From the NCBI GenBank assembly GCA_949298075.1, contig CASFVA010000069.1, forward strand, positions 1-49,648: a DNA stretch of 49,648 nucleotides, read 5' to 3'. The DNA comes from an uncultured Lentisphaeria bacterium. GTDB taxonomy: Bacteria; Verrucomicrobiota; Lentisphaeria; Victivallales; Victivallaceae. The position numbers were made by a program, and so were the translations under genes. Each line of letters opens with the position of its first letter. The stretch's first letter is position 1. Under the pieces are notes generated by a model that made no database searches, was not told the origin of the DNA, and was given only the letters and a program-made list of their open reading frames with translations. This document shows, piece by piece, positions 34,413-42,783 of the stretch.

Positions 34413-35177
34413 ATGAAACGCCCCCTGATAATCCTCCCGACTATGGCGGCCCTGCTGTTCGCCGCCGGCTGCGGTGACAGTTCTTCCGCGGAAACAGTCC
34501 GCAAAGGCCTTGCCCGGGCCGCCGCCGAAGACTGGAAGGGCGCCTGCCGTCAGGCGGAGCGCGTGTTGGCAGACGAACCCGATCAAACCGATGCGCTGAT
34601 TCTAAAGGCCGTCGCCGCCGCCAGACTCGGCGACTCTGCGTCCGCCCTCGACGCGGCCCGCCGGGCGGCAACGCTGAATCCGGAAAGCTACGCCGCTCAG
34701 TACACCCTGGGACGCCTCTACTCCGCCGCTCCGGAGCGACGCGGCGAAGCCATTCAGGCGCTGTGGCGGGCCTACAAACTGCGTCCGACGGACTCCCGGG
34801 CGCTGCTGCTGCTGTGCAACACGGCGGCAGCGGCCAATCATCCGCAGCTGGCGAGCTTTCTCAACCTGCTCCGCAAGTTTCCGGAACAGGTCAACACCTC
34901 CGAATGGCACAACCAGATGGGGGTTGCCATGCTCCGCCGGGGCGATTACAACCGGGCCAAACAGGAATTCATCGCCGCCTGCCGCTCCGGGAAACGCCAT
35001 CCGGTCGCCCTGCTGAACACCGCGATCTTCTTTGACCGCTTCACCACCGGTCGGGGACGGAACACCGCCCGCCAGCTCTACGCGGAATTTATCAGACGAA
35101 CCGGCGACTCCCCCGAGTTCGCCGCCGACCGCGCCATCGCACGCGACCGCATGACCAGGCTGGACCGGCAGAGGTAA
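34413..35177 (+). CDS. TPR-repeat lipoprotein
   Basis: 254 residues from ATG 34413. Lipoprotein signal (MAALLFAAGC) followed by tetratricopeptide-type repeats: DWKGACRQAERVLADEPDQTDALILKAV, SALDAARRAATLNPESYAAQYTLGRLY, AIQALWRAYKLRPTDSRALLLL and RGDYNRAKQEFIAACRSGKRHPVALLN. TPR lipoproteins often serve as assembly or scaffold factors at the outer membrane; no specific family is recognised. It lies 32 bases after znuB and 16 bases before dnaG. Confidence 0.85.
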   Translation: MKRPLIILPTMAALLFAAGCGDSSSAETVRKGLARAAAEDWKGACRQAERVLADEPDQTDALILKAVAAARLGDSASALDAARRAATLNPESYAAQYTLGRLYSAAPERRGEAIQALWRAYKLRPTDSRALLLLCNTAAAANHPQLASFLNLLRKFPEQVNTSEWHNQMGVAMLRRGDYNRAKQEFIAACRSGKRHPVALLNTAIFFDRFTTGRGRNTARQLYAEFIRRTGDSPEFAADRAIARDRMTRLDRQR

Positions 35178-35193
35178 TCCGGACAGGCTTCAG

Positions 35194-37002
35194 ATGGCGA
35201 TCTCCAAGGACACGATTGAGAACATCCGCGCCCGCTGCGACATTGTCGAATTGATCGGCTCGTTTGTCCAACTCCGCCGGGCCGGGACTCACACCTTCAA
35301 GGGCCTGTGTCCGTTTCACCAGGAAAAGACCCCCTCTTTCCACGTTGACGGCGCCCGCCAGTGGTACCACTGCTTCGGCTGCGGCAAGGGCGGCGACGTG
35401 TTCCGCTTTCTGATGGAAAAGGAAAATCTGAGCTTCATCGATGCGGTGCAGATGCTGGCCTCCCGTACCGGAGTGGTCATTGTCGACGACACCGGCGACC
35501 CCGGAGAAAGCCGCCGCCGTACCGGTGAACGGGAAAAACTGATCAGCGTCAATGAGCGGTTCAGCGAATTTTTCCGCCGCCATCTCCGGACGCATCCCGA
35601 CTCGCCGGCGGCACGTTATCTGGCCGGACGCGGCATTCCGCCGGAAGTGGCCGAACATTTCAAAATCGGTGCCGCGCCCGACGACTGGACGGCCGGACTT
35701 GAATACGGCCGCGCCTGCGGCTTCTCCGACGCCGAAATGATCGCTGCCGGAGTGGTCCGCCGCAAGGAGGACACCGGCCGGGTTTTCGATCAGTTCCGGG
35801 GCCGCCTGGTGTTCACCATCGACAACGAATACGGCCGCAGCGTCGGTTTCAGCGCCCGCAGTCTCGAGGCCAAGCCGCTGGACGGGCGCAAGTACATCAA
35901 CACCGGCGAAACACCGGTCTTCCGCAAGGGACACCTGCTGTACGCCCTGCCGCTGGCCCGCGCTGAAATGGGCCGGAAAAACCTCGCCGTGCTCTGCGAG
36001 GGACAGCTTGACACCATCGCCTTCCACCGCTCCGGAATCGAATGCGCGGTGGCGCCGCTGGGGACCGCCTTCACTCCCGAACAGGCCAAAATCCTCAAAC
36101 GCTGCACCAATCGTATTGTACTGGCGTTCGATGCCGACGGCGCCGGCCGCAAGGCCGTGCTGCGTGCGGCGGAAATTCTGCTGCCGCTTTCGGTCGAACT
36201 CAAAGTAATGCGTCTGCCGGGCGGCAAAGATCCGGATGAACTGTTCCGCGCCGGCGGAGCCGGAGCACTCCGCCGCGCCCTGGACGAAGCAGTCCCGTGG
36301 CTCGATGTACTCATGGAGGCCATGGCGGAGCGCTGCGATCTGACCACTCCGGTCGGGCGCGGCAGCGCCGCCGCCATGGCGGCTGACTATCTCAAACTCG
36401 TGTCCAACCGGGTGGAACTGGAGGCTTATGTCGATCTTGTCGCCCGGCGCCTGCAGGTGAGTCCGGAAGCGGTCTATGCCGAATTATCCGGGGTCCGGCA
36501 AACCGACCTGCGCCGCAAGAGCTTCGTCCCGGCGGCGGTTCCGGCCCGCCCGGCGGCGGCCGGAACCGACCTCAGCCGCCCGGTGCGGCTGGCGCTGCTG
36601 GAACTGGTGCTCAACAGTTACGACGCCGCCCGCGAAGTCGCCGAAGCCCTTCCTCCGGAAGAACTCGGCGGCCGCGACCCGGTGACGGCGGCCATCAATC
36701 TGGCGCTGGCTCTCGCCGTCAACGGAGAACATGACCAGCTGCCGCGCCAGCTGGCCGACCTGCTGGCTGAACACCCCGACCCCGATGTCAGCCGCCTGCT
36801 GGTAGGCCACGTCGACTATCGCAACCATGAACAGCGCGCCGTCGCCGATCTGATTCGTGAATTCCGCCGGGTGGAGCTGCTGCGACAGCAGCGGGAACTC
36901 GCCGCGGCGCTGCGCGATCCCGCGCTGTCCGGCGACCGCCGGCTGGAACTGCTGAGCGAGCTCAGGATTATGACGCAGAAACTCAAGGAGATCATCAAAT
37001 GA
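35194..37002 (+). CDS. dnaG: DNA primase
   Basis: 602 residues. The CHC2 zinc finger is at C39, H42, C60 and C63 (LCPFHQEKTPSFHV, WYHCFGCGKGGDVF). Next is the catalytic core with KFPKGRG-equivalent FSARSLEAKPLDGRKYINTGET, the Toprim motif LCEGQLDTIAFH and FDADGAGRKA, and a C-terminal DnaB-interaction region. It makes RNA primers for Okazaki fragments. The usual rpsU-dnaG-rpoD arrangement is absent: it lies between two lipoprotein genes, coupled to the second by a 4-base overlap (ATGA). Confidence 0.95.
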   Translation: MAISKDTIENIRARCDIVELIGSFVQLRRAGTHTFKGLCPFHQEKTPSFHVDGARQWYHCFGCGKGGDVFRFLMEKENLSFIDAVQMLASRTGVVIVDDTGDPGESRRRTGEREKLISVNERFSEFFRRHLRTHPDSPAARYLAGRGIPPEVAEHFKIGAAPDDWTAGLEYGRACGFSDAEMIAAGVVRRKEDTGRVFDQFRGRLVFTIDNEYGRSVGFSARSLEAKPLDGRKYINTGETPVFRKGHLLYALPLARAEMGRKNLAVLCEGQLDTIAFHRSGIECAVAPLGTAFTPEQAKILKRCTNRIVLAFDADGAGRKAVLRAAEILLPLSVELKVMRLPGGKDPDELFRAGGAGALRRALDEAVPWLDVLMEAMAERCDLTTPVGRGSAAAMAADYLKLVSNRVELEAYVDLVARRLQVSPEAVYAELSGVRQTDLRRKSFVPAAVPARPAAAGTDLSRPVRLALLELVLNSYDAAREVAEALPPEELGGRDPVTAAINLALALAVNGEHDQLPRQLADLLAEHPDPDVSRLLVGHVDYRNHEQRAVADLIREFRRVELLRQQRELAAALRDPALSGDRRLELLSELRIMTQKLKEIIK

Positions 37003-37592
37003 AAACTTCCGCCATCTTGCTCCGAAACCGGGCCGCCGCACTGGCCCTGCTGCTGACGCTGCTGACCGGCTGCGTCAGCGAAGTCGTGGATAAGGACCGC
37101 CTCATGCCGGCGCTGCCGCCGCACCGGGAATATCCGGAGCTGACCGGCTACCGGCTCCGGCTCGAACTGACCAGTCCGCGTGAATACATCGCCGGTACCA
37201 GGGATTGCCGGGTGGTTTACTCCCTCGAAAACGCCGGAGACGCCATGCTCCGCATCGACGAATGGTATCTCCAGGAAGCCGCCAACCTCAACGTCTACTG
37301 CCAGCCGTGGTTTCCCGGCACCGAGCATCCCGACGACGATCTGTGGCTGCCGGTCGGCAGTCCGGTTCCGGCGAACGCCGCCCGCTACCCGGTCGAACTC
37401 AATCCGGGAAACCGCATGACCCTGGCCCGGGAACTGCCGTTCATCGAAAAACTCACCGTAACTCCCGGAGCCGAGCGCCGTTACTTCATCAAAGCCGAAC
37501 TCAACCTCAAATCAGTCAAAGCGGCCAGCCCGGTCAACTACATAGTGGTGCGCCCGCCGGCTCCGGAGAAAAATTCCACCGGACCACTATAA
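36999..37592 (+). CDS. Lipoprotein of unknown function
   Basis: 197 residues with a lipoprotein signal (ALALLLTLLTGC). The mature part is predicted beta-rich: YRLRLELTSPREYIAGTRDCRVVYSLENAGDAMLRIDEWYL reads like an immunoglobulin-type or transglutaminase-accessory beta domain with SxxxxAG-type repeats, but no family is certain. The start overlaps the dnaG stop by 4 bases, so it is translated from the same message. ftsQ follows 33 bases later. Confidence 0.8.
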   Translation: MKTSAILLRNRAAALALLLTLLTGCVSEVVDKDRLMPALPPHREYPELTGYRLRLELTSPREYIAGTRDCRVVYSLENAGDAMLRIDEWYLQEAANLNVYCQPWFPGTEHPDDDLWLPVGSPVPANAARYPVELNPGNRMTLARELPFIEKLTVTPGAERRYFIKAELNLKSVKAASPVNYIVVRPPAPEKNSTGPL

Positions 37593-37625
37593 AAAAAACG
37601 GTTGCGGCGTTATATTAATCTGCAT

Positions 37626-38459
37626 ATGGCGAAAACAGCGGAAAAAAATCGTAAAACTCCGGATCAGGCCGATTACGGACACCGCCGTAAATTGTGGCGG
37701 GCGCTGCTGCTCCTGCTGGTGCTGGGGCTGCTGCTGCTTGCGCTGGCGCTGGCCATCTCCGGCGCCAGACGCGGACTTTTCACGTCCAACCCGCGCCTGA
37801 CTCTGCGCCAGATCCGGATTTCAGTCCAACGCGACGGCTACTGGAACGGCAAAGAAAACAAGCTCTGCGAGCGCATCGGACTGGCTCCGGGCATCAATCT
37901 TTTCGCCATTGACTATGCCGCCTTGCGCCGCAAGCTGCTGGCGGTCCCGAACATCGAGGAAGCGGAGATCATTCCGGAACTTCCGGATGCCGTAGAACTG
38001 CGGCTGCTCGAACGCGTGCCCCGCGCCATGCTCGGTGTGCCCGGTTCCCCCTGGGTGGTGGACGAACGGGGTGTGGTCATGCCGCGTCTGGAATCCATGG
38101 CCGCCGCCTGGCCCCGCATGCCGGTGATTACCGGCCTCTCCACCCTGCCCCTGCGCAACGGAGCGGTAGCCGAAAATGCACTGCCGGCGCTTGAACTGAT
38201 TATGACCGCGCTGCGCGGCTTCCCGGACATTGACATAAGGTCGGTTTCGGTTGCCGACCCTGATTCTCTCGATTTCTGGATGCGCTACCAGAATCAGAAA
38301 AACTGCCGGGTGATCATTCCCCGCCGCAACCGGGGGCTCAGTTTTCTGCTGAGCGCACTTCAGAGCGCCATCATCGACGCCTGGCGGCATCGGGATCCGC
38401 GTTCCTGTTTCATACTGTCCTATACCGGGCAGGTGCTGATAAAGGAGCGGCTGCCCTGA
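37626..38459 (+). CDS. ftsQ: FtsQ/DivIB-type division protein
   Basis: 277 residues from ATG 37626. Cytoplasmic basic N-terminus (AEKNRKTPDQADYGHRRKLW), one strong membrane span (ALLLLLVLGLLLLALALAI), then a POTRA domain (LTLRQIRISVQRDGYW, GINLFAIDYAALRRKLLAVPNIEEAEIIPELPDAVELRLLERVPRA) and the beta domain (WVVDERGVVMPRL, PVITGLS). FtsQ scaffolds FtsL/FtsB and activates septal wall synthesis. It is 24 kb from ftsL and ftsI and has no ftsA or ftsZ next to it, which is unusual. Its usual neighbours murB and ddl are 7 kb upstream in the same run. Confidence 0.85.
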   Translation: MAKTAEKNRKTPDQADYGHRRKLWRALLLLLVLGLLLLALALAISGARRGLFTSNPRLTLRQIRISVQRDGYWNGKENKLCERIGLAPGINLFAIDYAALRRKLLAVPNIEEAEIIPELPDAVELRLLERVPRAMLGVPGSPWVVDERGVVMPRLESMAAAWPRMPVITGLSTLPLRNGAVAENALPALELIMTALRGFPDIDIRSVSVADPDSLDFWMRYQNQKNCRVIIPRRNRGLSFLLSALQSAIIDAWRHRDPRSCFILSYTGQVLIKERLP

Positions 38460-38524
38460 GCGCGGAAATTTCTGCGCATCCGGCGCACTCCGGAAAAACG
38501 ACAACTTGAAAAAAAGGTAAATTC

Positions 38525-39823
38525 ATGAGGATTCTGGTCGTGGGTTCGGGCGGACGTGAGCACGCATTGGTGTGGAAGCTCAAACAAAGTCCGCTGGTTG
38601 AAAAAATCTACTGCGCCCCCGGCAACGCCGGCATTGCCGCTGACGCCGAATGCGTGCCCATCGGTGCCGGCAAGCTGGAGGAACTCGCCGATTTTGCCGC
38701 TTCCCACGCCATCGATCTCACCGTGGCCGGACCCGAAGCTCCGCTCTGCGCCGGAATCACCGACGTGTTTGCCGCCCGCGGACTGGCGGTGTTCGGTCCT
38801 TCCCGCGCCGCTGCCCAGCTTGAGGGCAGCAAGGATTTCGCCAAACGTTTCATGATCAGACACGGCATTCCGACCGCCCGATCGGCCACCTTCGATTCGG
38901 CCGACGCCGCCCGCTCCTACATTGAGGCCGAATTCGCGGCCGGAGCCCCCGGGATTGTGGTCAAGGCCGACGGCCTGGCCGCCGGCAAAGGAGTGCTGGT
39001 GGCCGCCGACTGCGCCGAAGCAGTCCAGTTTGCGGCGGATTGTTTTGCCGGCAGTTTCGGCTCCGCCGGAGCCCGGGTGGTCGTGGAGGAGCTGCTGACC
39101 GGCGAGGAGGCCAGCATTTTCGCCCTCACCGACGGCAAAAGCATTGTGCGGCTGGTTTCGTCTCAGGACCACAAACGGGTGTTTGATGGCGACCGGGGAC
39201 CGAATACCGGCGGCATGGGAGCGTACTCGCCGGCGCCGGTGGTCACTCCGGAAGTGGAACAGCTCATCGACCGCGACATTCTGCAGCCCTTCCTGCGCGG
39301 ACTCCGGGAGGAGAAACTCGATTACCGCGGTCTGCTGTTTGTCGGCCTCATGATTGAAAACAATGAACCCAAGGTGCTGGAGTTCAACGTCCGCTTCGGA
39401 GATCCCGAGGTCCAGCCCATCATGCGCCGCTTCAGCGGCGACCTCGCCGACGTTCTGGCCAAGACCGCCGCTGGCCGCCTCGCCGAAGCCGAACTGAGCT
39501 GGTCTCCGGAGGCGGCGGTTTCAGTCGTCCTGGCCTCGGGAGGTTATCCCGGAGCCTATCAGCGCGGCAAAGTCATTTCCGGACTGGACGCGGCGGCCGC
39601 CGCCGGCGCCGTGGTGTTTCACGCCGGAACCGCTTTCGACTCCGCCGGACGGATGGTCAGCGACGGTGGCCGGGTGCTCGGAGTTTCCGCCACCGGGGCC
39701 ACCGTCGCCGAAGCGATCGCCCGCGCTTACGCCGGCGTTGACTGCATCGCGTTTGACGGCGGCTTCTGCCGCCGGGACATCGGGGCCCGGGCTTTGGCCA
39801 GAAAAAAAGGCGCCGAACGTTGA
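38525..39823 (+). CDS. purD: Phosphoribosylamine-glycine ligase (GARS)
   Basis: 432 residues. N-terminal MRILVVGSGGREHALVWKL, ATP-grasp core with KADGLAAGKGV, VVEELLTGEEASIFAL, QDHKRVFDGDRGPNTGGMGAYSPAP and FNVRFGDPEVQPIM. It joins glycine to phosphoribosylamine in purine synthesis. AAGGTAAATTC precedes the ATG. It is 65 bases after ftsQ; no other pur gene is in the window. Confidence 0.96.
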   Translation: MRILVVGSGGREHALVWKLKQSPLVEKIYCAPGNAGIAADAECVPIGAGKLEELADFAASHAIDLTVAGPEAPLCAGITDVFAARGLAVFGPSRAAAQLEGSKDFAKRFMIRHGIPTARSATFDSADAARSYIEAEFAAGAPGIVVKADGLAAGKGVLVAADCAEAVQFAADCFAGSFGSAGARVVVEELLTGEEASIFALTDGKSIVRLVSSQDHKRVFDGDRGPNTGGMGAYSPAPVVTPEVEQLIDRDILQPFLRGLREEKLDYRGLLFVGLMIENNEPKVLEFNVRFGDPEVQPIMRRFSGDLADVLAKTAAGRLAEAELSWSPEAAVSVVLASGGYPGAYQRGKVISGLDAAAAAGAVVFHAGTAFDSAGRMVSDGGRVLGVSATGATVAEAIARAYAGVDCIAFDGGFCRRDIGARALARKKGAER

Positions 39824-39848
39824 AAAAAATGCAATGGCGCAATATATT
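39820..39848 (+). promoter_or_regulatory. Promoter of the lipoprotein-phoH pair
   Basis: TTGAAA (39820-39825), 17-base spacer, TATATT (39843-39848), overlapping the purD stop codon. Confidence 0.6.
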
Positions 39849-39867
39849 ACGCCGTAATGTTCAAACC

Positions 39868-39886
39868 GGCGCCGCGCCGCGGCGCC
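39868..39886 (+). promoter_or_regulatory. GC hairpin in the 5' leader of the lipoprotein gene
   Basis: Perfect 8-bp stem (GGCGCCGC at 39868-39875 with 39879-39886) and a GCC loop, located about 15 bases after the predicted transcription start. No T run follows, so it is not a terminator; mRNA protection or protein binding is possible. Confidence 0.4.
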
Positions 39887-39921
39887 TTGAAACTGCAACC
39901 GTATCAACCATAGGAGTTATT

Positions 39922-40344
39922 ATGAAAAAACGATTTTTTGCCGCGGTCACCGGAGCGGCCATGCTGGCGCTGTCCGGCTGCACTTCGGTCGAATCCACTC
40001 AGAAATTCAATGCCATCAATCTCGCCGGTTCCGGCGAAGTGGCAAAATGCCAGTCGCATGTGGAGATTCCGGGGTACTTCTTTCTCGGACTCCCGGTGCT
40101 GGTCGGCAGCGCCCACGGCGATGGTCAGTTCACAATGTTCAAGCAGAATCTGACTACTGAAAATGCCATGTATCTCCTCACCAAGGAAGTCAAATCCAAA
40201 GGTGCGCACCGGCTCACCAATGTGACGGTATCCTCCAGTTCGACCCCGATGGTGCTGCCGCCGTTTTTCAGTTACCGGGTCATCCAGGCTTCCGGCACCG
40301 GTGTGGCCCCCGGCGGCACCGGCGTTCCCCAGGCGGCTTTCTGA
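39922..40344 (+). CDS. Small lipoprotein of unknown function
   Basis: 140 residues from ATG 39922 with AGGAG seven bases upstream. Lipoprotein signal AAMLALSGC, then a compact domain with IPGYFFLGLPVLVGSAHGDGQFTMFKQNLTTENAMYLLTKEVKSKGAHRLTNVTV. The last part resembles small stress-type lipoproteins of unknown role found in several Gram-negative groups; I cannot name it. Followed 10 bases later by the phoH-type gene. Confidence 0.85.
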   Translation: MKKRFFAAVTGAAMLALSGCTSVESTQKFNAINLAGSGEVAKCQSHVEIPGYFFLGLPVLVGSAHGDGQFTMFKQNLTTENAMYLLTKEVKSKGAHRLTNVTVSSSSTPMVLPPFFSYRVIQASGTGVAPGGTGVPQAAF

Positions 40345-40354
40345 GCGGCGCATC

Positions 40355-41734
40355 ATGGCCGGAATCAAGACCTTTGTGCTCGACACCAATGTACTGCTGC
40401 ATAATTGGCAGAGCATTGAGTGCTTTCACGACAACGACGTCGTCATTCCGATGGCGGTGGTCGAGGAGCTGGACAAATTCAAAAAAAACTCCGACGAGCT
40501 CGGCCGTAATGCCCGCCAGGTCATCCGGCGGCTCGACCGGCTGCGCCGGGTCTATGCCGACCAGCCCGGACACCTGAAAACCGGAGTCGAGCTCTCTCAC
40601 ATTTCGTCGACAGCCACCGGCAAACTCTATGTCATCGGCTGCGGAGGCGTTTCCGGCGACAACCTCGCCGCCCGGGTCAAACCGGTGTTCGGCGGGGACC
40701 TCAGTTTGGAGTCGCCCGACAACCGCATTCTGCTGGTGGCCTGCGAACTCGACGCCGCCGGGCGACGGGTGGTGTTCATCAGCAAGGACATCAACCTGCG
40801 CCTCAAAGCCGATGCGCTCGGACTCCGCGCCATGGACTTCGAGCAGCGCGGCTCGGAACGCGATGAAACGGCTTATACCGGATTCACCACCAAAACCGTC
40901 GCCGCGGCCAAAATCGACCGCCTCTATCGCGAAAAGGAAATGCCGGGGGCCGGATTCAGTTTGCTGCCCAATGAATTCATGGTCCTGACCGCCGACGACA
41001 ATCCCAAGCACACCGCGCTGGTGCGCTGCGGCGCCGACGGCAAACTCCGGCTGCTCGACCGCAACGACAATGTCTGGAACGTCATGCCCCGCAACAAGGA
41101 ACAGCGCATGGCCCTGGATCTGCTGCTTGATCCGGACATCCGTCTCGTGACTCTCGTCGGCGGCGCCGGCACCGGCAAGACCCTGCTGGCGCTGGCGGCG
41201 GCGCTGCAAACGGTGATTTCGGAAAACCGTTATGAACGGATTCTGGTATCGCGTCCGATCATCCCGCTGGGCAACGACATCGGCTACCTGCCCGGAAACA
41301 AGGACAGCAAACTGGCCAGCTGGATGCAGCCGATTTTCGACAATCTGTCATTTCTGCTCGGCGGCGAAAGCGAACGCAAGGCCAAAAGCAGTTCACGGTA
41401 CACCCCGGAATCCCTGCTCAACTCCGGGAAAGTTGAACTGGAAGCCCTCACCTACATCCGCGGGCGCAGTATCGCCCGGCAATTTGTCATCGTCGATGAG
41501 GCCCAGAACCTCACTCCCCATGAGATCAAAACCATAGTCAGCCGCTGCGGCGACGGCACCAAAATGGTGCTGACCGGCGACCCCCACCAGATCGACAACC
41601 CCTATCTTGACGCCACCGGGAACGGACTCAGTTACACGGTGGAGCGCCTCAAGGGGCAGTCCCTGTTCGGACACGTCACCCTGGCCCGCAGCGAACGCAG
41701 CGAACTGGCCGCGCTGGCCGCGAGTCTGCTGTAA
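40355..41734 (+). CDS. PhoH-family ATPase with N-terminal PIN domain
   Basis: 459 residues from ATG 40355. The N-terminal 150 residues form a PIN nuclease domain (KTFVLDTNVLLHNW, PMAVVEELDKFKKN, FISKDINLRLKADALGL with the acidic residues). The C-terminal half is PhoH: Walker A G269-GAGTGKT, VSRPIIPLG, Walker B VIVDEAQNLTPHE (D381, E382), and LTGDPHQIDNPYLD. PIN-PhoH (PhoH2/YlaK-type) proteins act as ATP-dependent RNA-unwinding nucleases. The ribosome site is weak, so translation may depend on the lipoprotein gene 10 bases upstream. Confidence 0.93.
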   Translation: MAGIKTFVLDTNVLLHNWQSIECFHDNDVVIPMAVVEELDKFKKNSDELGRNARQVIRRLDRLRRVYADQPGHLKTGVELSHISSTATGKLYVIGCGGVSGDNLAARVKPVFGGDLSLESPDNRILLVACELDAAGRRVVFISKDINLRLKADALGLRAMDFEQRGSERDETAYTGFTTKTVAAAKIDRLYREKEMPGAGFSLLPNEFMVLTADDNPKHTALVRCGADGKLRLLDRNDNVWNVMPRNKEQRMALDLLLDPDIRLVTLVGGAGTGKTLLALAAALQTVISENRYERILVSRPIIPLGNDIGYLPGNKDSKLASWMQPIFDNLSFLLGGESERKAKSSSRYTPESLLNSGKVELEALTYIRGRSIARQFVIVDEAQNLTPHEIKTIVSRCGDGTKMVLTGDPHQIDNPYLDATGNGLSYTVERLKGQSLFGHVTLARSERSELAALAASLL

Positions 41735-41821
41735 GCAGGGAAACGACTCCGGCTCCGGTCCCCCCTCCGTGCAGGGGCGGCCGGAGCCGAAATATTTTAG
41801 ACTTTTTTAAGATAAACAGCA

Positions 41822-41849
41822 TTGATCCCCGGCAAAATGGTGTTATATT
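41822..41849 (+). promoter_or_regulatory. Promoter of the candidate 6S RNA/fau transcript
   Basis: TTGATC (41822-41827), 16-base spacer, TATATT (41844-41849). Transcription would start near 41857, 345 bases before the next coding start. Confidence 0.5.
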
Positions 41850-41856
41850 CTATTAA

Positions 41857-42040
41857 CAGCGTTTTGCGCTTTTGATATATGGCGGCCGTTTTCAGCGGGA
41901 GTTCCCCTCCGGAGCCGGCAGCCGAAACCGGATTCCGGCGATAGCCGGAACGGTGAAGTTGGGGAAGTGGAATGTTTTTGCGATATGCGTGATCCGGCAA
42001 CGGTGGAAATGCGATCCGCCGCCGATCTGCATATTTCATA
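41857..42040 (+). ncRNA. ssrS: Candidate 6S RNA (ssrS) upstream of fau
   Basis: A gene-free stretch directly after a good promoter and before the 5-formyl-THF cyclo-ligase gene, the conserved neighbour of 6S RNA in many bacteria. It can fold as a long rod: closing pairs 41881-41886 with 42018-42023 and, beyond a bulge, 41874-41880 with 42031-42037; an inner pair TTCCCC (41902-41907) with GGGGAA (41961-41966); an apical hairpin TTCCGGC-GATA-GCCGGAA (41933-41950). The 3' side carries a small GCAA-loop hairpin (41994-42003), as expected for the 6S bubble. 6S RNA mimics an open promoter and traps sigma70 RNA polymerase. I see no terminator, so it may be processed from the fau message. The region 42041-42201 shows nothing else. 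Confidence 0.45.
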
Positions 42041-42201
42041 CCTCTGCAGACTTCAGGAAGTCCGGCGGAACGGGTTGGAATTGAATTTCCGCCCCGCGGC
42101 CGCAGGCTCCGGGAGTCGCTGGCGTCAAAGGTGACCTTCGAGTTCCCGGACTTGCCGTTTCAGGCGCTCTTCCGAAATCCATCCCGGTGGGGGAAGTGGG
42201 C

Positions 42202-42771
42202 ATGGATGCTGAAAAATCTCAGTTGCGCCAGGATTACAACGAACGCCGGAAGGCGCTCGGAGCAGATCTGCGCAGCCGATATGATGAAGCCATCCGCAAC
42301 CGCCTCGCCATGCTGCCGGAGTTCCGCTCGTGCACCTGTGTCGCCGCTTTCGTGCGATGGGGGGCCGAACCGGATCTTCTGCCGGTCTGCCGGGGCAAAC
42401 GACTGTTCCTGCCGCGTTATGCGACTGGTGAATCGGAATACGAGTTGGTTGAGATCTCCGACCTCCGCAACGACTTGCGTCCCGGAAAGTATGGAATACC
42501 GGAACCCCGGCCGGAACTGCCGGCGGCGGACCGGGACTTCGTGGAACACGAATTGTTTTTCCTCGTTCCGGCGGTGGCCTGCGACCTGAATGGAACTCGA
42601 CTCGGACGGGGCGGCGGCTTTTACGATCGACTGCTGGACAAGGTCGTTCGGGCTCCAGCGGCAGTGATTTATTCCTGCCAGCTGGCAACCGGGTTGCCCT
42701 CCGAACCTCACGACCACCCGATGGGATGGGTGGTGACGGAAAACAATATTTATAATTGTCCAAAGCGATAG
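42202..42771 (+). CDS. fau: 5-formyltetrahydrofolate cyclo-ligase
   Basis: 189 residues from ATG 42202 with GGGGGAA upstream. N-terminal KSQLRQDYNERRKAL (phosphate-binding basic helix), LFFLVPAVACDLNGTRLGRGGGFYDRLL, the strictly conserved GxGxGYYD-type loop, and a typical C-terminal end (LPSEPHDHPMGWVVTEN). It converts 5-formyl-THF to 5,10-methenyl-THF. Position after the candidate 6S RNA matches the ssrS-fau (ygfA) linkage. rny follows 12 bases after its stop. Confidence 0.94.
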   Translation: MDAEKSQLRQDYNERRKALGADLRSRYDEAIRNRLAMLPEFRSCTCVAAFVRWGAEPDLLPVCRGKRLFLPRYATGESEYELVEISDLRNDLRPGKYGIPEPRPELPAADRDFVEHELFFLVPAVACDLNGTRLGRGGGFYDRLLDKVVRAPAAVIYSCQLATGLPSEPHDHPMGWVVTENNIYNCPKR

Positions 42772-42783
42772 GAGTTTTTAAAT

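Noticed and set aside
41872..42190. A possible zapA-like small gene upstream of fau, as found in Proteobacteria.
   Set aside because: No plus-strand frame over about 70 codons exists here and none shows ZapA features; the minus frame is the shadow of fau.
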